From assembly GCF_001049495.1 (NCBI RefSeq), contig NZ_CDWI01000011.1:310001-374000 (forward strand): a stretch of 64,000 nt of DNA, written 5' to 3'. Origin of the DNA: Microbacterium sp. 3J1. Lineage in GTDB: Bacteria > Actinomycetota > Actinomycetes > Actinomycetales > Microbacteriaceae. Made by a program: the position numbers and the translations under genes. Positions 43,877 through 52,921 of the stretch are shown one piece after another. The notes beneath the pieces were generated by a model that was not told where the DNA came from, searched no databases, and saw nothing but the letters and a program-made list of their open reading frames with translations. Within the stretch, counting starts at the first letter, position 1. Each line of letters opens with the position of its first letter.

Positions 43877-43921
43877 TTGCATGTCAGGCCGCTCGACAGG
43901 GGGCGCTCACCCGGCCGACGG

Positions 43922-44431
43922 TCACCAGACCTCGAGACGCACGGCTCCGTCCGAGACGACGACGTCACCGCGAACGGACCAGGATTCGGTGCGGTAGGTC
44001 TCGGTCCGCGGTGCGCCGTCGTGACCGGTGCCGGTGACGGTCGCCACGAGGATGCCCCCGTCCGCGACGAAGCCCTCATAGTCGCCCTCGCCGTCGGAAT
44101 CGCCCTCCAGCTCGAGCCGCGGCAGCTGCTCGATGCGCAGGGCAGCGTCGTCGACAGCCGCGAACTCGGTGCCCCACGGGAGGCGGATGCCGCAGCCCGG
44201 TGACGCCTCGCCGCCGGGCATGCCCTCTGCCGCGCACTGCTCCAGGTGCTCGTCGAGCTCAACCTGCGCGAGCGCTCGAACGTCGATCGAGCGCGTCGGC
44301 GCCGCTGTCGGTGTGGCTGGGGGCTGCGTCTCAGCGCGGTCGGAGGAGGCCTCCCAGAACCACAGCCCGGCGAGGACGACCAGCACGAGGGCCGCGCCTC
44401 CGGCGGTCAGCCACCACGCACGCCGGGTCAC
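43922..44431 (-). CDS. hypothetical membrane-anchored extracytoplasmic protein
   Basis: Protein of 169 residues: short basic N-terminus, one membrane helix (WWLTAGGAALVLVVLAGLWFW), a Pro/Thr-rich linker, then a small external domain with two Cys (EQCAAEGMPGG and PGCGIRLPWG) that could form a disulphide, and a beta-rich end (GILVATVTGTGHDGAP). No family recognised. GTG start overlaps the stop of the YcaQ-type glycosylase gene by 4 bp, so it is translated from the same message, but a functional link is not obvious. Confidence 0.72.
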   Translation of the reverse strand: MTRRAWWLTAGGAALVLVVLAGLWFWEASSDRAETQPPATPTAAPTRSIDVRALAQVELDEHLEQCAAEGMPGGEASPGCGIRLPWGTEFAAVDDAALRIEQLPRLELEGDSDGEGDYEGFVADGGILVATVTGTGHDGAPRTETYRTESWSVRGDVVVSDGAVRLEVW

Positions 44432-45684
44432 GCGACGCTCTCCCTGAGGTGCACATGGCGGCGGACGGATGCATCCGTGCTCGAGAGCACCTCGTGGAGG
44501 GCATGCGCGGCCGACCCCCACCCGGAGACCGAGACGTTCTCGAGGCCCTGCCAGCTCGCCGCAAGAGCGACCTCGGCCGCGATCGCCTCGATGTCGGACG
44601 CCGGATCCGCCTGCGGCTCCCACCACGCCGACTGCACCTGCAGGGTCGAGCGGGAACGGTCGGCCTTCAGGTCGATGCGCGCGACGATGCGGTCGCCGAC
44701 GAGCACGGGAAGAGAGTAGTAGCCGAAGCGTCGCTTCTCGGCCGGGACGTAGATCTCGATCCGGTAGTCCAGCTCGAAGGCGCGCAGAGCGCGCTCGCGG
44801 AACCACACGACCGGATCGAACGGGGTGAGGATCGCAGCGGCATCCACCCGCCGAGGCAGCACGGCGTCGCGATGCCGCCAGGCGGGCAGCGGGCGACCGT
44901 TCCGTTCCCAGCCCCGCACGTGCACCGGGAGGAGCTCGCCCTCGTCAACGAGATCGGCGATCGACTGCGTCACCGCGGACCGATCGCGGATGCGGTAGTA
45001 GTCCGCGAGGTCGGAGGCGGTGGCGACGCCCGAGGATCGCGCAGCTCGGCGGACGAGCTCTCGGATCGCGTCCTGTCGCGGAATCCGTCTCGAGAGGATG
45101 GCGTCGGGGATCACCTGTTCGGCGAGTGCGTATGTCCGTTCGAATCCCTTCCGGCCGCTGATCGCCACATCCCCGATGCGCCAGAGATGCTCGAGCGCCA
45201 GCTTGACGTCATCCCAGTCCCACCACGAGCCGCGCTCCCGCGGCGCGTCGTCTCTGAGATCGGCCGGCCGCAGCGGCCCCTGCGTGCGGAGCTCGTCCTT
45301 GACCCACTCCAGCGTCCTCGCGTTCGCCGTCGTCCAGGGGTCCTGGCTCCACCGCTCGCGGAATCGGTCCATCCGGAAGCGCCAGAGAGGCCAGTCGTCG
45401 ATCGGTATGAAGGTCGCCTCGTGCGCGAGGTACTCGACGTAATGGGTCGTGCGCGACAGGAAGACCCGGTCGAGCAGCGCCGGCTCGTAGGCTCCCAGCC
45501 GCGAGAACAGCGGCATGTAGTGGGAGCGGGCGAACACGTTCACCGAGTCGATCTGCAGCACGCCGAGACGCTCCATCATGCGATGCATGTGCCGCGCCGC
45601 GACGGCCGTCGGTCGGCGACGGGTGAATCCCTGCGCGGCCAACGCGATCCGGCGAGCCTGGGCGGAGCTGAGGGTGTCGGTCAC
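44428..45684 (-). CDS. YcaQ/AlkX-type winged-helix DNA glycosylase
   Basis: Protein of 418 residues of the HTH_42/YcaQ family, known for DNA glycosylases that unhook interstrand crosslinks and bulky alkyl adducts. The QxD catalytic motif is Gln44-Ile45-Asp46 in GVLQIDSVNVFARSHYMPLFSRLG. Three winged-helix parts follow, and FDPVVWFRERALRAFELDYRIEIYVPAEKRRFGYYSLPVLVGDRIVARIDLKADR is the family's C-terminal core. GTG start with TACGCT 6 bases upstream on the minus strand (leaderless). Activity on crosslinks is inferred from the family. Confidence 0.88.
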   Translation of the reverse strand: MTDTLSSAQARRIALAAQGFTRRRPTAVAARHMHRMMERLGVLQIDSVNVFARSHYMPLFSRLGAYEPALLDRVFLSRTTHYVEYLAHEATFIPIDDWPLWRFRMDRFRERWSQDPWTTANARTLEWVKDELRTQGPLRPADLRDDAPRERGSWWDWDDVKLALEHLWRIGDVAISGRKGFERTYALAEQVIPDAILSRRIPRQDAIRELVRRAARSSGVATASDLADYYRIRDRSAVTQSIADLVDEGELLPVHVRGWERNGRPLPAWRHRDAVLPRRVDAAAILTPFDPVVWFRERALRAFELDYRIEIYVPAEKRRFGYYSLPVLVGDRIVARIDLKADRSRSTLQVQSAWWEPQADPASDIEAIAAEVALAASWQGLENVSVSGWGSAAHALHEVLSSTDASVRRHVHLRESVA

Positions 45685-45764
45685 GCCGTCAGCGTAGCGC
45701 CGGGCACCGACATGGGCGCCGTCTGCCGTCGTGTGCCACGTCGCGAGCGCCGTAGACTTGGGCG

Positions 45765-46961
45765 ATGAGCGATGAGCGGCGTTCCTGGCTGACAGAGCTG
45801 CTGCGTCCGCGCCCCGTCTCCACCGATCGCACCGTGACGACGCCGGCCGATGACGCGGTCCCGCTCCCGCTGCGCGTGACGGCGGGCTATGCCTGGCGGC
45901 TGCTGCTGATCGCCGCGGCCGCAGGCGTGTTCATCTGGCTGGTCATGCTGCTCAAGCTCCTGGTCATCCCGTTGATGGTGAGCATCCTGATCACCGCCCT
46001 GCTGTGGCCGGCTTTCGGTTGGATGCTCCGGCACCGTTTCCCGCGCTGGGCCGCCATCGCGATCTCGCTGCTTGCCACCGCCGCGATCGTCGCCGGACTC
46101 CTCTGGCTGGTGATCTGGCAGGTGAGGGCCGAGCTGCCCAAGGTGCAGGAGAGTTCTGCTCAGGCGTTCGACCAGTTCCAGGTCTGGCTGCACGAGGGGC
46201 CGCTCAGCCTCTCCGACACGCAGATCGCCGACTACCTCGATCAGGGACTCGCGTTCCTCAACGAGGAGGCTCAGGCGCTCTGGTCGGGCGCGCTCGCGAT
46301 CGGCACGACCGTCGGCCACGTCGCCACGGGCGCTCTGCTGTCGCTCTTCATCCTGATCTGCCTGCTCGCCGACGGCGCGGGCATCTGGCGATGGACGCTG
46401 AAGCTCTTCCCGCGCGACGCGCGCCCCGCCGCAGACGGCGCGGCCCGCAACGGCTGGGCGACCATCGTCAACTATGCGCGGACCCAGCTGTTCGTGGCGA
46501 CGATCGACGCGATCGGCATCGGCCTCGGAGCGTTCCTGCTGCAGGTGCCGCTGGCGCTGCCCGTCGCGGTGCTCGTGTTCCTCGGGTCGTTCATCCCGAT
46601 CGTCGGCGCCGTCGTGACCGGTGCGGTCGCGGTCTTCCTCGCGCTGGTCTACAACGGCCCCTGGATCGCCCTCTGGATGCTTCTCGTCGTCCTCGCCGTC
46701 CAGCAGCTCGAGGGCCACATCCTGCAGCCGCTGCTCATGGGCTCCGCCGTGAAGGTGCATCCTCTCGCCGTCGTCCTCGTGGTCGCGGGCGGCGCGATGA
46801 TCGCCGGCATCCCCGGTGCGCTCTTCGCGGTGCCGCTGGCAGCATTCGTCAACGTCGCCGCCGTGACCATCAGCTCCGGGTCATGGCGAACGGGGGTCGG
46901 CCCGAGCGGCGACCTCATCTGGAGTACGGTTCCGCGACAGCGGAGAGGGAGGAATCAGTGA
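45765..46961 (+). CDS. AI-2E family transporter
   Basis: Membrane protein of 398 residues with about eight helices in the PF01594 pattern: paired N-terminal helices (LLLIAAAAGVFIWLVMLLK), a long amphipathic region, and the characteristic LGSFIPIVGAVVTGAVAVFLAL plus QQLEGHILQPLLMGSAVKVHPLAVVLVVAGGAMIAGIPGALFAVPL. Relatives act as sodium/proton antiporters or exporters; autoinducer-2 export is shown only for a few. TAGACT lies 6 bases before the ATG (leaderless). Its stop overlaps the ilvA GTG by 4 bp. Confidence 0.9.
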   Translation: MSDERRSWLTELLRPRPVSTDRTVTTPADDAVPLPLRVTAGYAWRLLLIAAAAGVFIWLVMLLKLLVIPLMVSILITALLWPAFGWMLRHRFPRWAAIAISLLATAAIVAGLLWLVIWQVRAELPKVQESSAQAFDQFQVWLHEGPLSLSDTQIADYLDQGLAFLNEEAQALWSGALAIGTTVGHVATGALLSLFILICLLADGAGIWRWTLKLFPRDARPAADGAARNGWATIVNYARTQLFVATIDAIGIGLGAFLLQVPLALPVAVLVFLGSFIPIVGAVVTGAVAVFLALVYNGPWIALWMLLVVLAVQQLEGHILQPLLMGSAVKVHPLAVVLVVAGGAMIAGIPGALFAVPLAAFVNVAAVTISSGSWRTGVGPSGDLIWSTVPRQRRGRNQ

Positions 46962-48187
46962 GCGCAGTCCCCAGCCTGACCGAGTTCGAGAACGCAGCTC
47001 AGAGTCTGGCTGAGGTGATCACGCACACGCCCGCTCTGCCCTCGCGGGCGCTCTCGGACGTCCTCGGGGCGCCCGTGCTGCTGAAGATGGAGAACCTCCA
47101 GCGCACCGGCTCCTTCAAGATCAGAGGGGCCGCGTACCGGCTGTCCCGGATGAGCGAGGAGGAGCGCTCCCGGGGCGTCGTCGCCGCATCCGCAGGCAAT
47201 CACGCGCAGGGGGTGGCCCTCGCCGCGCAGGCGCTCGGGATCCCCGCCACCATCTTCATGCCGCTCGGGGTGCCCGTGCCCAAGCTGCTCGCCACGCGCG
47301 GCTATGGCGCCGAGGTGGTGCTCGAGGGTGAGACGGTCGCGACCTCTCTGCGGCTGGCCGCCGAGTTCTCCGAGCGCACGGGCGCCGTCCTCATCCACCC
47401 GTTCGACCACCGCGACGTCATCATCGGCCAGGGCACGCTCGGTCTCGAGCTCCTCGACGACGTCCCCGAGGTCGACACGATCGTCCTGGGGATCGGCGGC
47501 GGGGGACTCATCGCCGGAGTCGCAGCGGCCGTCAAGGCGCGTGCGGCGCAGCGCGGACGCGAGGTGCGCATCGTGGGGGTGCAGGCGGAGAACGCCGCCG
47601 CCGTGCCCCCGTCGCTCGACGCCGGCTACCCCGTGGACATCGTCACGAGGCCGACAATCGCCGACGGCATCCTCGTCGCCCGACCGGGGGCCATCCCGTT
47701 CGACATCATCAAGGACCTCGTCGACGAGGTCGTCACGGTCTCCGACGACGATCTCGCACGCGCGATCCTGATCCTGCTCGAGCAGGCGAAGGTTGTCGTC
47801 GAGCCCGCCGGTGCCGCGGGCGTCGCGGCGATCCTGGCGGGAAAGATCACGGCGACCGGCACGACGATGGCGGTGCTGTCGGGCGGGAACATCGACCCGC
47901 TGCTGCTGCAGCGCGTCGTCTCGCACGGTCTCGCGGCCTCGGGCCGGTACCTCACCATCCGCATCCCGTTGCCTGACCGGCCGGGCCAGCTCGCCCGCGT
48001 GTCGGAGCTCATCGCGGAAGCGGGTGCGAACGTCATCGAGGCGATGCACACCCGGCACGGGCACGGCCTGCAGATCAGCGAGGTCATCCTCGAGCTCAGC
48101 GTCGAGACCCGCGGCGCGGAGCACTCGGAGCACACGTTGGACACCCTCCGGCGCGCCGGCTTCCAGCCGATCGTCGTGCCGGACTGA
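46958..48187 (+). CDS. ilvA: threonine ammonia-lyase with C-terminal ACT domain
   Basis: PLP enzyme of 409 residues converting threonine to 2-oxobutanoate. Lys54 in NLQRTGSFKIRGA binds PLP; SAGNHAQGVALAA and GIGGGGLIAGVAAAV form the cofactor site. A single ACT-like domain (residues about 330-409, RIPLPDRPGQLARVSELIAEAGANVIEAMHTRH) follows, the short form seen in many Gram-positive enzymes, so it may serve catabolism as well as isoleucine synthesis. GTG with GAGGGAGG upstream overlaps the transporter stop. A 20-bp hairpin terminator follows. Confidence 0.93.
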   Translation: MSAVPSLTEFENAAQSLAEVITHTPALPSRALSDVLGAPVLLKMENLQRTGSFKIRGAAYRLSRMSEEERSRGVVAASAGNHAQGVALAAQALGIPATIFMPLGVPVPKLLATRGYGAEVVLEGETVATSLRLAAEFSERTGAVLIHPFDHRDVIIGQGTLGLELLDDVPEVDTIVLGIGGGGLIAGVAAAVKARAAQRGREVRIVGVQAENAAAVPPSLDAGYPVDIVTRPTIADGILVARPGAIPFDIIKDLVDEVVTVSDDDLARAILILLEQAKVVVEPAGAAGVAAILAGKITATGTTMAVLSGGNIDPLLLQRVVSHGLAASGRYLTIRIPLPDRPGQLARVSELIAEAGANVIEAMHTRHGHGLQISEVILELSVETRGAEHSEHTLDTLRRAGFQPIVVPD

Positions 48188-48196
48188 GCCTCGGCC

Positions 48197-48240
48197 AACA
48201 CGAAGAAGCCCCGTCCGAGCGGACGGGGCTTCTTCGTGTT
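48197..48240. terminator. bidirectional 20-bp hairpin terminator
   Basis: Perfect stem of 20 bp (48197-48216 with 48221-48240, four-base loop GAGC) between convergent ilvA and greA. The arm GAAGAAGCCCC recurs in the terminator at 63603-63647. Confidence 0.93.
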
Positions 48241-48253
48241 CGGGCGTCGCGCG

Positions 48254-48742
48254 TCAGCCCGTGTAGGTCTCGACGTTGACGATCTCGACGGAGATGGAGC
48301 GTCCGTTGGGAGCCTCGTACGACGACTTCTCGCCGACCTTCAGACCGAGGATGGCCTGGCCGAGCGGGCTGGCCTCGCTGTAGACGTCGTGGTCGCTGCC
48401 TGCGGCGATCTCGCGGCTGCCGAGCAGGAAGACCTCCTCGCCGCCCGCCACGACGGCCGTGACGACGGTGCCGGGCTCGACGATGCCGCGACTCGCGGGC
48501 GCCTCGCCCACCTTCGCGGTCTTGAGCAGCCCCTCGAGCGTGCGGATGCGAGCCTCCTGCTTGCCCTGCTCGTCCTTGGCGGCGTGGTAGCCGCCGTTCT
48601 CCTTGAGATCGCCCTCTTCACGCGCGGCCTCGATGCGCTTGGCGATCTCCTCGCGACCGGTCGTGGACAGGTGCTCCAGCTCGGCGACGAGCCGGTCGTA
48701 GGCTTCCTGCGTGAGGAAGGGAACCTGAGCGTCGGTAGACAT
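48254..48742 (-). CDS. greA: transcription elongation factor GreA
   Basis: Stimulates RNA cleavage by backtracked RNA polymerase. The 162 residues show the N-terminal coiled coil with REEGDLKENGGYHAAKDEQGKQEARI (acidic tip DLKENGGYHAAKDE) and the C-terminal FKBP-like domain (SPLGQAILGLKVGEKSSYEAPNG). ATG preceded by AAGGAG. Normal length. Confidence 0.96.
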   Translation of the reverse strand: MSTDAQVPFLTQEAYDRLVAELEHLSTTGREEIAKRIEAAREEGDLKENGGYHAAKDEQGKQEARIRTLEGLLKTAKVGEAPASRGIVEPGTVVTAVVAGGEEVFLLGSREIAAGSDHDVYSEASPLGQAILGLKVGEKSSYEAPNGRSISVEIVNVETYTG

Positions 48743-48794
48743 GACGAAGCTCCTTCGTTCGGTATCCGCCGATCATCGTCGGGGGATATGCCAA

Positions 48795-48821
48795 GACGCC
48801 CTGGCACGGTGCCAGGGCGTC
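48795..48821 (-). terminator. hairpin terminator after DUF4307 gene
   Basis: GACGCCCTGGC and GCCAGGGCGTC form an 11-bp stem with a five-base loop, 17 bases beyond the DUF4307 stop on the minus strand. Confidence 0.8.
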
Positions 48822-48838
48822 GTCTGTCTGCGTCGATT

Positions 48839-49225
48839 CTAGGCGACCCAGCAGCTGTTCACCAAACCTGTGGTCGCCGCGGAGACGGTGGGGACGGTGA
48901 CCGAGAGCGCCTGCGAATGCGCCTCGCCGGCCGGTATCTCGACCACCTTCCAGCCGACGACGCCGAACTCCTCGTCCAGGGCCTCGACGACGCAGGCGAC
49001 GTCCTTGCCCTGCACTCCGGTGATCTGGAAGCGGACGTCCACGCTGTGCTCGTCGACCAGGTCGAACCCCAGGTCGTCAGCGTCCACGGCATTCACCTGC
49101 TGCATGACGATCGACCAGCCGAGAGCGCCCACGACCAGTGCGGCGATCGCGATGACGACGATCCAGGGCCACCGGCGGCGCCGGGAACGGCCGTAGCGGT
49201 CATCGAGCTGCTGTGCGGTCGTCAC
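48839..49225 (-). CDS. DUF4307 membrane-anchored protein
   Basis: Protein of 128 residues: basic N-terminus (DDRYGRSRRRRWPW), one membrane helix (IVVIAIAALVVGALGWSIVMQQ) and an external domain with FQITGVQGKDVACVVEALDE and a second Cys in NSCWVA, matching the actinobacterial DUF4307 family. The two Cys could pair. The GTG at 49225 gives the usual VTTAQQLDDRYG start. Function unknown; in other actinobacteria the family commonly sits near greA, as here. Confidence 0.86.
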   Translation of the reverse strand: MTTAQQLDDRYGRSRRRRWPWIVVIAIAALVVGALGWSIVMQQVNAVDADDLGFDLVDEHSVDVRFQITGVQGKDVACVVEALDEEFGVVGWKVVEIPAGEAHSQALSVTVPTVSAATTGLVNSCWVA

Positions 49226-49294
49226 GAGGTGGGTCTTCCGGTCGTTAGGCTGGTATCTCCAGGTTATGCGACCTGTGTGTGAAAGGCAGACTCC

Positions 49295-49579
49295 ATGCTC
49301 GCTCTGACCGCGACCCCGATGCCGACTCCCTCGATGACGGTGGCCCCGGAGCTCGTGACTCCCGGCTTCGTCGGCTTCGCCGCCGTCGTGATCATCCTGG
49401 TCGCCGTGATCCTGCTCATCCTCGACATGAACCGACGGATCCGCCGTGTCCGCTACCGCGAGGAGGTCCGTGAGGAGCTCGACGCTGAGGAGGCCGCACG
49501 CGCCGCCGACGAGGCCACTGCCACCGACGCCGACCTCCCGGTCACGCGCGAGGGCGACGACGACCCGCAGAAGCCCTGA
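49295..49579 (+). CDS. small single-pass membrane protein, 94 aa
   Basis: A short N-terminal part, one helix (GFVGFAAVVIILVAVILLILDMN), a basic stop-transfer segment (RRIRRVRYREEVREE) and an acidic Ala-rich tail. Similar small proteins occur between DUF4307 and hemolysin III genes in Microbacteriaceae; function unknown. TAGGCT at 49246-49251 is a likely -10 and AAAGGCAG the ribosome site. Confidence 0.8.
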   Translation: MLALTATPMPTPSMTVAPELVTPGFVGFAAVVIILVAVILLILDMNRRIRRVRYREEVREELDAEEAARAADEATATDADLPVTREGDDDPQKP

Positions 49580-49602
49580 CAGCCGCCGACGACGTCTGGG
49601 CG

Positions 49603-50331
49603 TCAGGCGCCGAGCGACGGTGACAGCGGGTCGATCGCGATCAGCAGGCACGCGGTCCAGTGGCACAGGAAGGCGAGCACCGTGCACACGTGGAAGATCT
49701 CGTGGAAGCCGAAGTGCCCGGGCCAGGGGTTCGGCCGCTTGAGGGCGTAGACGATCGCGCCGCCGGTGTAGAGCAGGCCGCCCACGATGACGAGGACCAT
49801 CATCGTCGGGTTCGCCTGGAAGAGGTCGACGAGGTACATCACGGCCGCCCAGCCGAGGAGCAGGTAGATCGCCACGTAGAGCCAGCGCGGCGCGTTGATC
49901 CAGAAGACCCGGAACAGGATGCCGATCAGCGCGCCGCTCCACACGAAGACGAGCAGCAGCGCGCCCTTCTCCGGTGGCAGGGCGAGCACGGCCAGCGGGG
50001 TGTAGGTGCCTGCGATCAGCAGCAGGATGTTCGCGTGGTCGATCCGCTTCAGGAGGATCTTGACCTTCGGGCTCCAGTCGAGGCGGTGGTAGAGCGCCGA
50101 GTTGCCGAACAGGAGCAACGACGTCGCCATGAACACGACGGCCGCCCACTTGGCGGCGCCGCCATGCGCGACGATGACCAGCACGACCCCGGCGACGAGC
50201 GCCACGGGGAAGGTGGCGGCGTGGATCCAGCCCCGCCACGTGGGCTTGATCTCGACCGCCGCGTCATGCGCAGCCTCGTCCAGGAGAGGCAGCTGAGGGA
50301 CGTCGGGGGCAGAGGAGTCGGGGGTGCTCAC
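49603..50331 (-). CDS. trhA: PAQR/hemolysin III family membrane protein
   Basis: Protein of 242 residues with seven membrane segments. Family motifs: FGNSALYHRLDWSP, IDHANILLLIAGTYTPL and FGFHEIFHVCTVLAFLCHW with the His residues that bind zinc in PAQR proteins. Bacterial members have been linked to membrane homeostasis rather than haemolysis. GTG start with TAGAGT 6 bases upstream on the minus strand (leaderless). Confidence 0.92.
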   Translation of the reverse strand: MSTPDSSAPDVPQLPLLDEAAHDAAVEIKPTWRGWIHAATFPVALVAGVVLVIVAHGGAAKWAAVVFMATSLLLFGNSALYHRLDWSPKVKILLKRIDHANILLLIAGTYTPLAVLALPPEKGALLLVFVWSGALIGILFRVFWINAPRWLYVAIYLLLGWAAVMYLVDLFQANPTMMVLVIVGGLLYTGGAIVYALKRPNPWPGHFGFHEIFHVCTVLAFLCHWTACLLIAIDPLSPSLGA

Positions 50332-50425
50332 GTGCTCACTCTAGGCGCGGCGCCATGCCGCAGGGCGTACATATCCTGAGCGTCCGCCCTCCGCCTTCCC
50401 GGGTGCGACACGGTAGCGTAGGGAG

Positions 50426-51208
50426 GTGATGTCACGCGATGGTCAGGGGCGAGGGCCGCTGTACCGGCTCTACACGAACCGGCTGCGCCGCCACCTCGAC
50501 CGCTCGACCGTACCGCACCACGTAGCGATGATGATCGACGGCAATCGCCGCTGGGCGCGCCAGCTCGGGTACGACACTCCCGCCGAGGGGCACCGCGCCG
50601 GCGCCGCCAAGATGCGCGAGTTCCTCGGATGGTGCGACGAGCTCGGCATCCGGGTCGTGTCGCTCTATCTCCTCTCCAGCGACAACCTCCGCAAGCGGGA
50701 TTCCGAAGAGCTCGCCGACCTCATCGAGATCATCGCCGAGCTCGCCGAGGCGCTGTCCCGCGAGGGCAACTGGCGGGTCAAGCACGTCGGCCGCTCCGAC
50801 ATCCTCCCGACGGAGCTGGCCCGCGTCCTCGCGGACGCCGAGGAGCGCACGCGCGACCACACCGGGCTGCACGTGAATCTCGCCGTGGGATACGGCGGAC
50901 GCAACGAGATCGTCGACGCGGTACGCAGCATCGTCACCGCTCACCAGGCATCCGGGGGCACGATCGAGGACCTCGCCGCGCACCTGACGCCCGAGATGAT
51001 CGGCGAGCACCTGTACACCGGGGGGCAGCCCGACCCCGACCTGGTGATCCGCACCAGCGGGGAGCAGCGGCTCAGCGACTTCCTGCTGTGGCAGAGCGCC
51101 CACAGCGAGTTCTACTTCGTCGAGGCCCTCGGACCGGACCTGCGCCAGGTCGACTTCCTCCGCGCGATCCGCGACTTCGCCGACCGCGACCGTCGGTTCG
51201 GTCGCTGA
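50426..51208 (+). CDS. uppS: cis-prenyltransferase (isoprenyl transferase)
   Basis: Adds isopentenyl units in cis to make polyprenyl diphosphates for cell-wall carriers; 260 residues. Asp38 in AMMIDGNRRWARQLG is the pyrophosphate/Mg residue; SLYLLSSDNLRKRDSEEL, NLAVGYGGRNEIVDAV and DPDLVIRTSGEQRLSDFLLWQSAHSEFYF complete the family motifs. Actinobacteria often have a short-chain and a long-chain member; which one this is was not determined. GTG at 50426 with TAGCGT 6 bases before it. Confidence 0.93.
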   Translation: MMSRDGQGRGPLYRLYTNRLRRHLDRSTVPHHVAMMIDGNRRWARQLGYDTPAEGHRAGAAKMREFLGWCDELGIRVVSLYLLSSDNLRKRDSEELADLIEIIAELAEALSREGNWRVKHVGRSDILPTELARVLADAEERTRDHTGLHVNLAVGYGGRNEIVDAVRSIVTAHQASGGTIEDLAAHLTPEMIGEHLYTGGQPDPDLVIRTSGEQRLSDFLLWQSAHSEFYFVEALGPDLRQVDFLRAIRDFADRDRRFGR

Positions 51209-51399
51209 ACCGTCACGCCGCCCTCCGTTAATCATCTCGTCACAATTCCCTGGCGTGTCGAGGCGACGGAATGTCGGTCGCTGGTCGTAGCTTCTGGGTA
51301 TCGGGCAAGGTGCCCGTCGAGTCGGCCTCAGGATGACGACTCGTGACCCCCTGGTCGACTCGTTCGAATAACCGGGAATCCCCGGGTCGGGAGTGGGTC

Positions 51400-52782
51400 G
51401 TGACCTCACGTACAGCGCAGCAGTCCACCAGCACCGCGCAGCAGTCCACCCGTAAGACGACGAGACGAGCTTCGTCCGTCGATCCGGATCAGGACCTGCG
51501 CACCTATGTGCTCGACACCTCGGTCCTGCTGAGCGATCCGCAGGCGTTCTTCCGGTTCGCCGAGCACTCGGTCGTCATCCCGGTGGTCGTCATCACCGAG
51601 CTCGAGGGCAAGCGGCACGACCCCGAGATCGGCTACTTCGCGCGTCAGGCGCTGCGTCATCTCGACGACCTGCGCATCGAGCACGGACGCCTGGATTTCC
51701 CTGTCGAGGTCGGCGAAGGCGGCACGCTCCGCGTCGAGCTGGCGAACACCGACATGTCGGTGCTTCCCGCCGGCATCCGGCTCAGCGACAACGACAGCCG
51801 CATCCTCTCGGTCGCGATGCACCTCGCGCAGGACGGCCAGGACGTCACGATCGTCTCGAAGGACCTGCCGATGCGCGTGAAGGCCGCGTCGCTCGGCCTG
51901 CGCGCCGAGGAGTACCTCGCCGAGCAGGCGGTGGACTCGGGGTGGACGGGGATCACCACGCTCGATCTCTCGGGCGACGAGATCAGCGACCTCTACGAGA
52001 GCGAGGTCGGGATCAGCGAGGACGCCAGGGGGCTTCCGGTGAACACCGGACTCATCATCCACTCCGAACGCGGATCGGCACTCGGACGCGTCACGGGCGA
52101 CGGCGAGTACCGCCTCGTCCGCGGTGATCGCGACATCTTCGGGATGCACGGTCGCTCCGCCGAGCAGCGCATCGCGATCGACGTGCTGCTCGACCCGGAG
52201 GTCGGCATCGTCTCGCTGGGCGGTCGCGCGGGTACCGGCAAGTCGGCGCTGGCGCTGTGCGCGGGTCTCGAGGCCGTGCTCGAGCGCCAGCAGCAGAAGA
52301 AGATCATCGTCTTCCGCCCGCTGTTCGCCGTCGGCGGCCAGGAGCTCGGCTACCTCCCCGGCGACCAGGGCGAGAAGATGGGGCCCTGGGGCCAGGCGGT
52401 GTTCGACACGCTCGGCTCCGTCGTCTCCGGCAACGTCATGGAGGAGGTCGTCGAGCGCGGCCTGCTCGAGGTCCTGCCGCTCACGCACATCCGCGGGCGC
52501 TCGCTGCACGACGCCTTCGTGATCGTCGACGAGGCGCAGTCCCTCGAGCGCAACGTGCTGCTCACGGTGCTCAGCCGCATGGGTCAGAACTCGAGGGTCA
52601 TCCTCACCCACGACGTGGGTCAGCGCGACAACCTCCGCGTCGGTCGGCACGACGGCGTCGCGAGCGTGATCGAGACTCTCAAGGGTCACGACCTGTTCGC
52701 CCATGTGACGCTGATGCGCTCCGAGCGGTCGGCGATCGCGGCGCTCGTCACCGAGCTCCTGGAGGGTGGCGAGCTCAGCTGA
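51400..52782 (+). CDS. PIN-PhoH fusion protein (PhoH2)
   Basis: Protein of 460 residues: an N-terminal PIN ribonuclease domain ([18 protein letters not shown], with later acidic positions such as [10 protein letters not shown] and VSKDLPMR) and a C-terminal PhoH ATPase (Walker [13 protein letters not shown] near residue 277, Walker [10 protein letters not shown] near 377). PhoH2 proteins are known RNA helicase/RNases, often preceded by a small antitoxin-like gene; none is clear here. GTG at 51400 follows GGGAG; a GTG at 51343 would add 19 residues. The N-terminus has an in-frame repeat (QQST twice, period 21 bp). It ends at a strong terminator. Confidence 0.9.
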   Translation: MTSRTAQQSTSTAQQSTRKTTRRASSVDPDQDLRTYVLDTSVLLSDPQAFFRFAEHSVVIPVVVITELEGKRHDPEIGYFARQALRHLDDLRIEHGRLDFPVEVGEGGTLRVELANTDMSVLPAGIRLSDNDSRILSVAMHLAQDGQDVTIVSKDLPMRVKAASLGLRAEEYLAEQAVDSGWTGITTLDLSGDEISDLYESEVGISEDARGLPVNTGLIIHSERGSALGRVTGDGEYRLVRGDRDIFGMHGRSAEQRIAIDVLLDPEVGIVSLGGRAGTGKSALALCAGLEAVLERQQQKKIIVFRPLFAVGGQELGYLPGDQGEKMGPWGQAVFDTLGSVVSGNVMEEVVERGLLEVLPLTHIRGRSLHDAFVIVDEAQSLERNVLLTVLSRMGQNSRVILTHDVGQRDNLRVGRHDGVASVIETLKGHDLFAHVTLMRSERSAIAALVTELLEGGELS

Positions 52783-52789
52783 GACGAGC

Positions 52790-52826
52790 GACAGCGGGTG
52801 CCGCGGTTTTCGCGGCATCCGCTGTC
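52790..52826 (+). terminator. hairpin terminator after PhoH gene
   Basis: GACAGCGGGTGCCGCG (52790-52805) pairs with CGCGGCATCCGCTGTC (52811-52826), one G-T pair, loop GTTTT. Confidence 0.88.
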
Positions 52827-52921
52827 GTCTGTCCGGCCGATGCTCCGGCGATCCGCGTTTCCTCCGGCGTCGGGCCGGATTAGGCTCGGTGCATCGAACG
52901 CAGACGATGGAGTGATGCGCT

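Noticed and set aside
51209..51399. Structured leader RNA before the PhoH gene
   Set aside because: Only short hairpins (for example GGGCA/TGCCC) are seen, no more than expected in GC-rich DNA, and no terminator or promoter pair defines a transcript.
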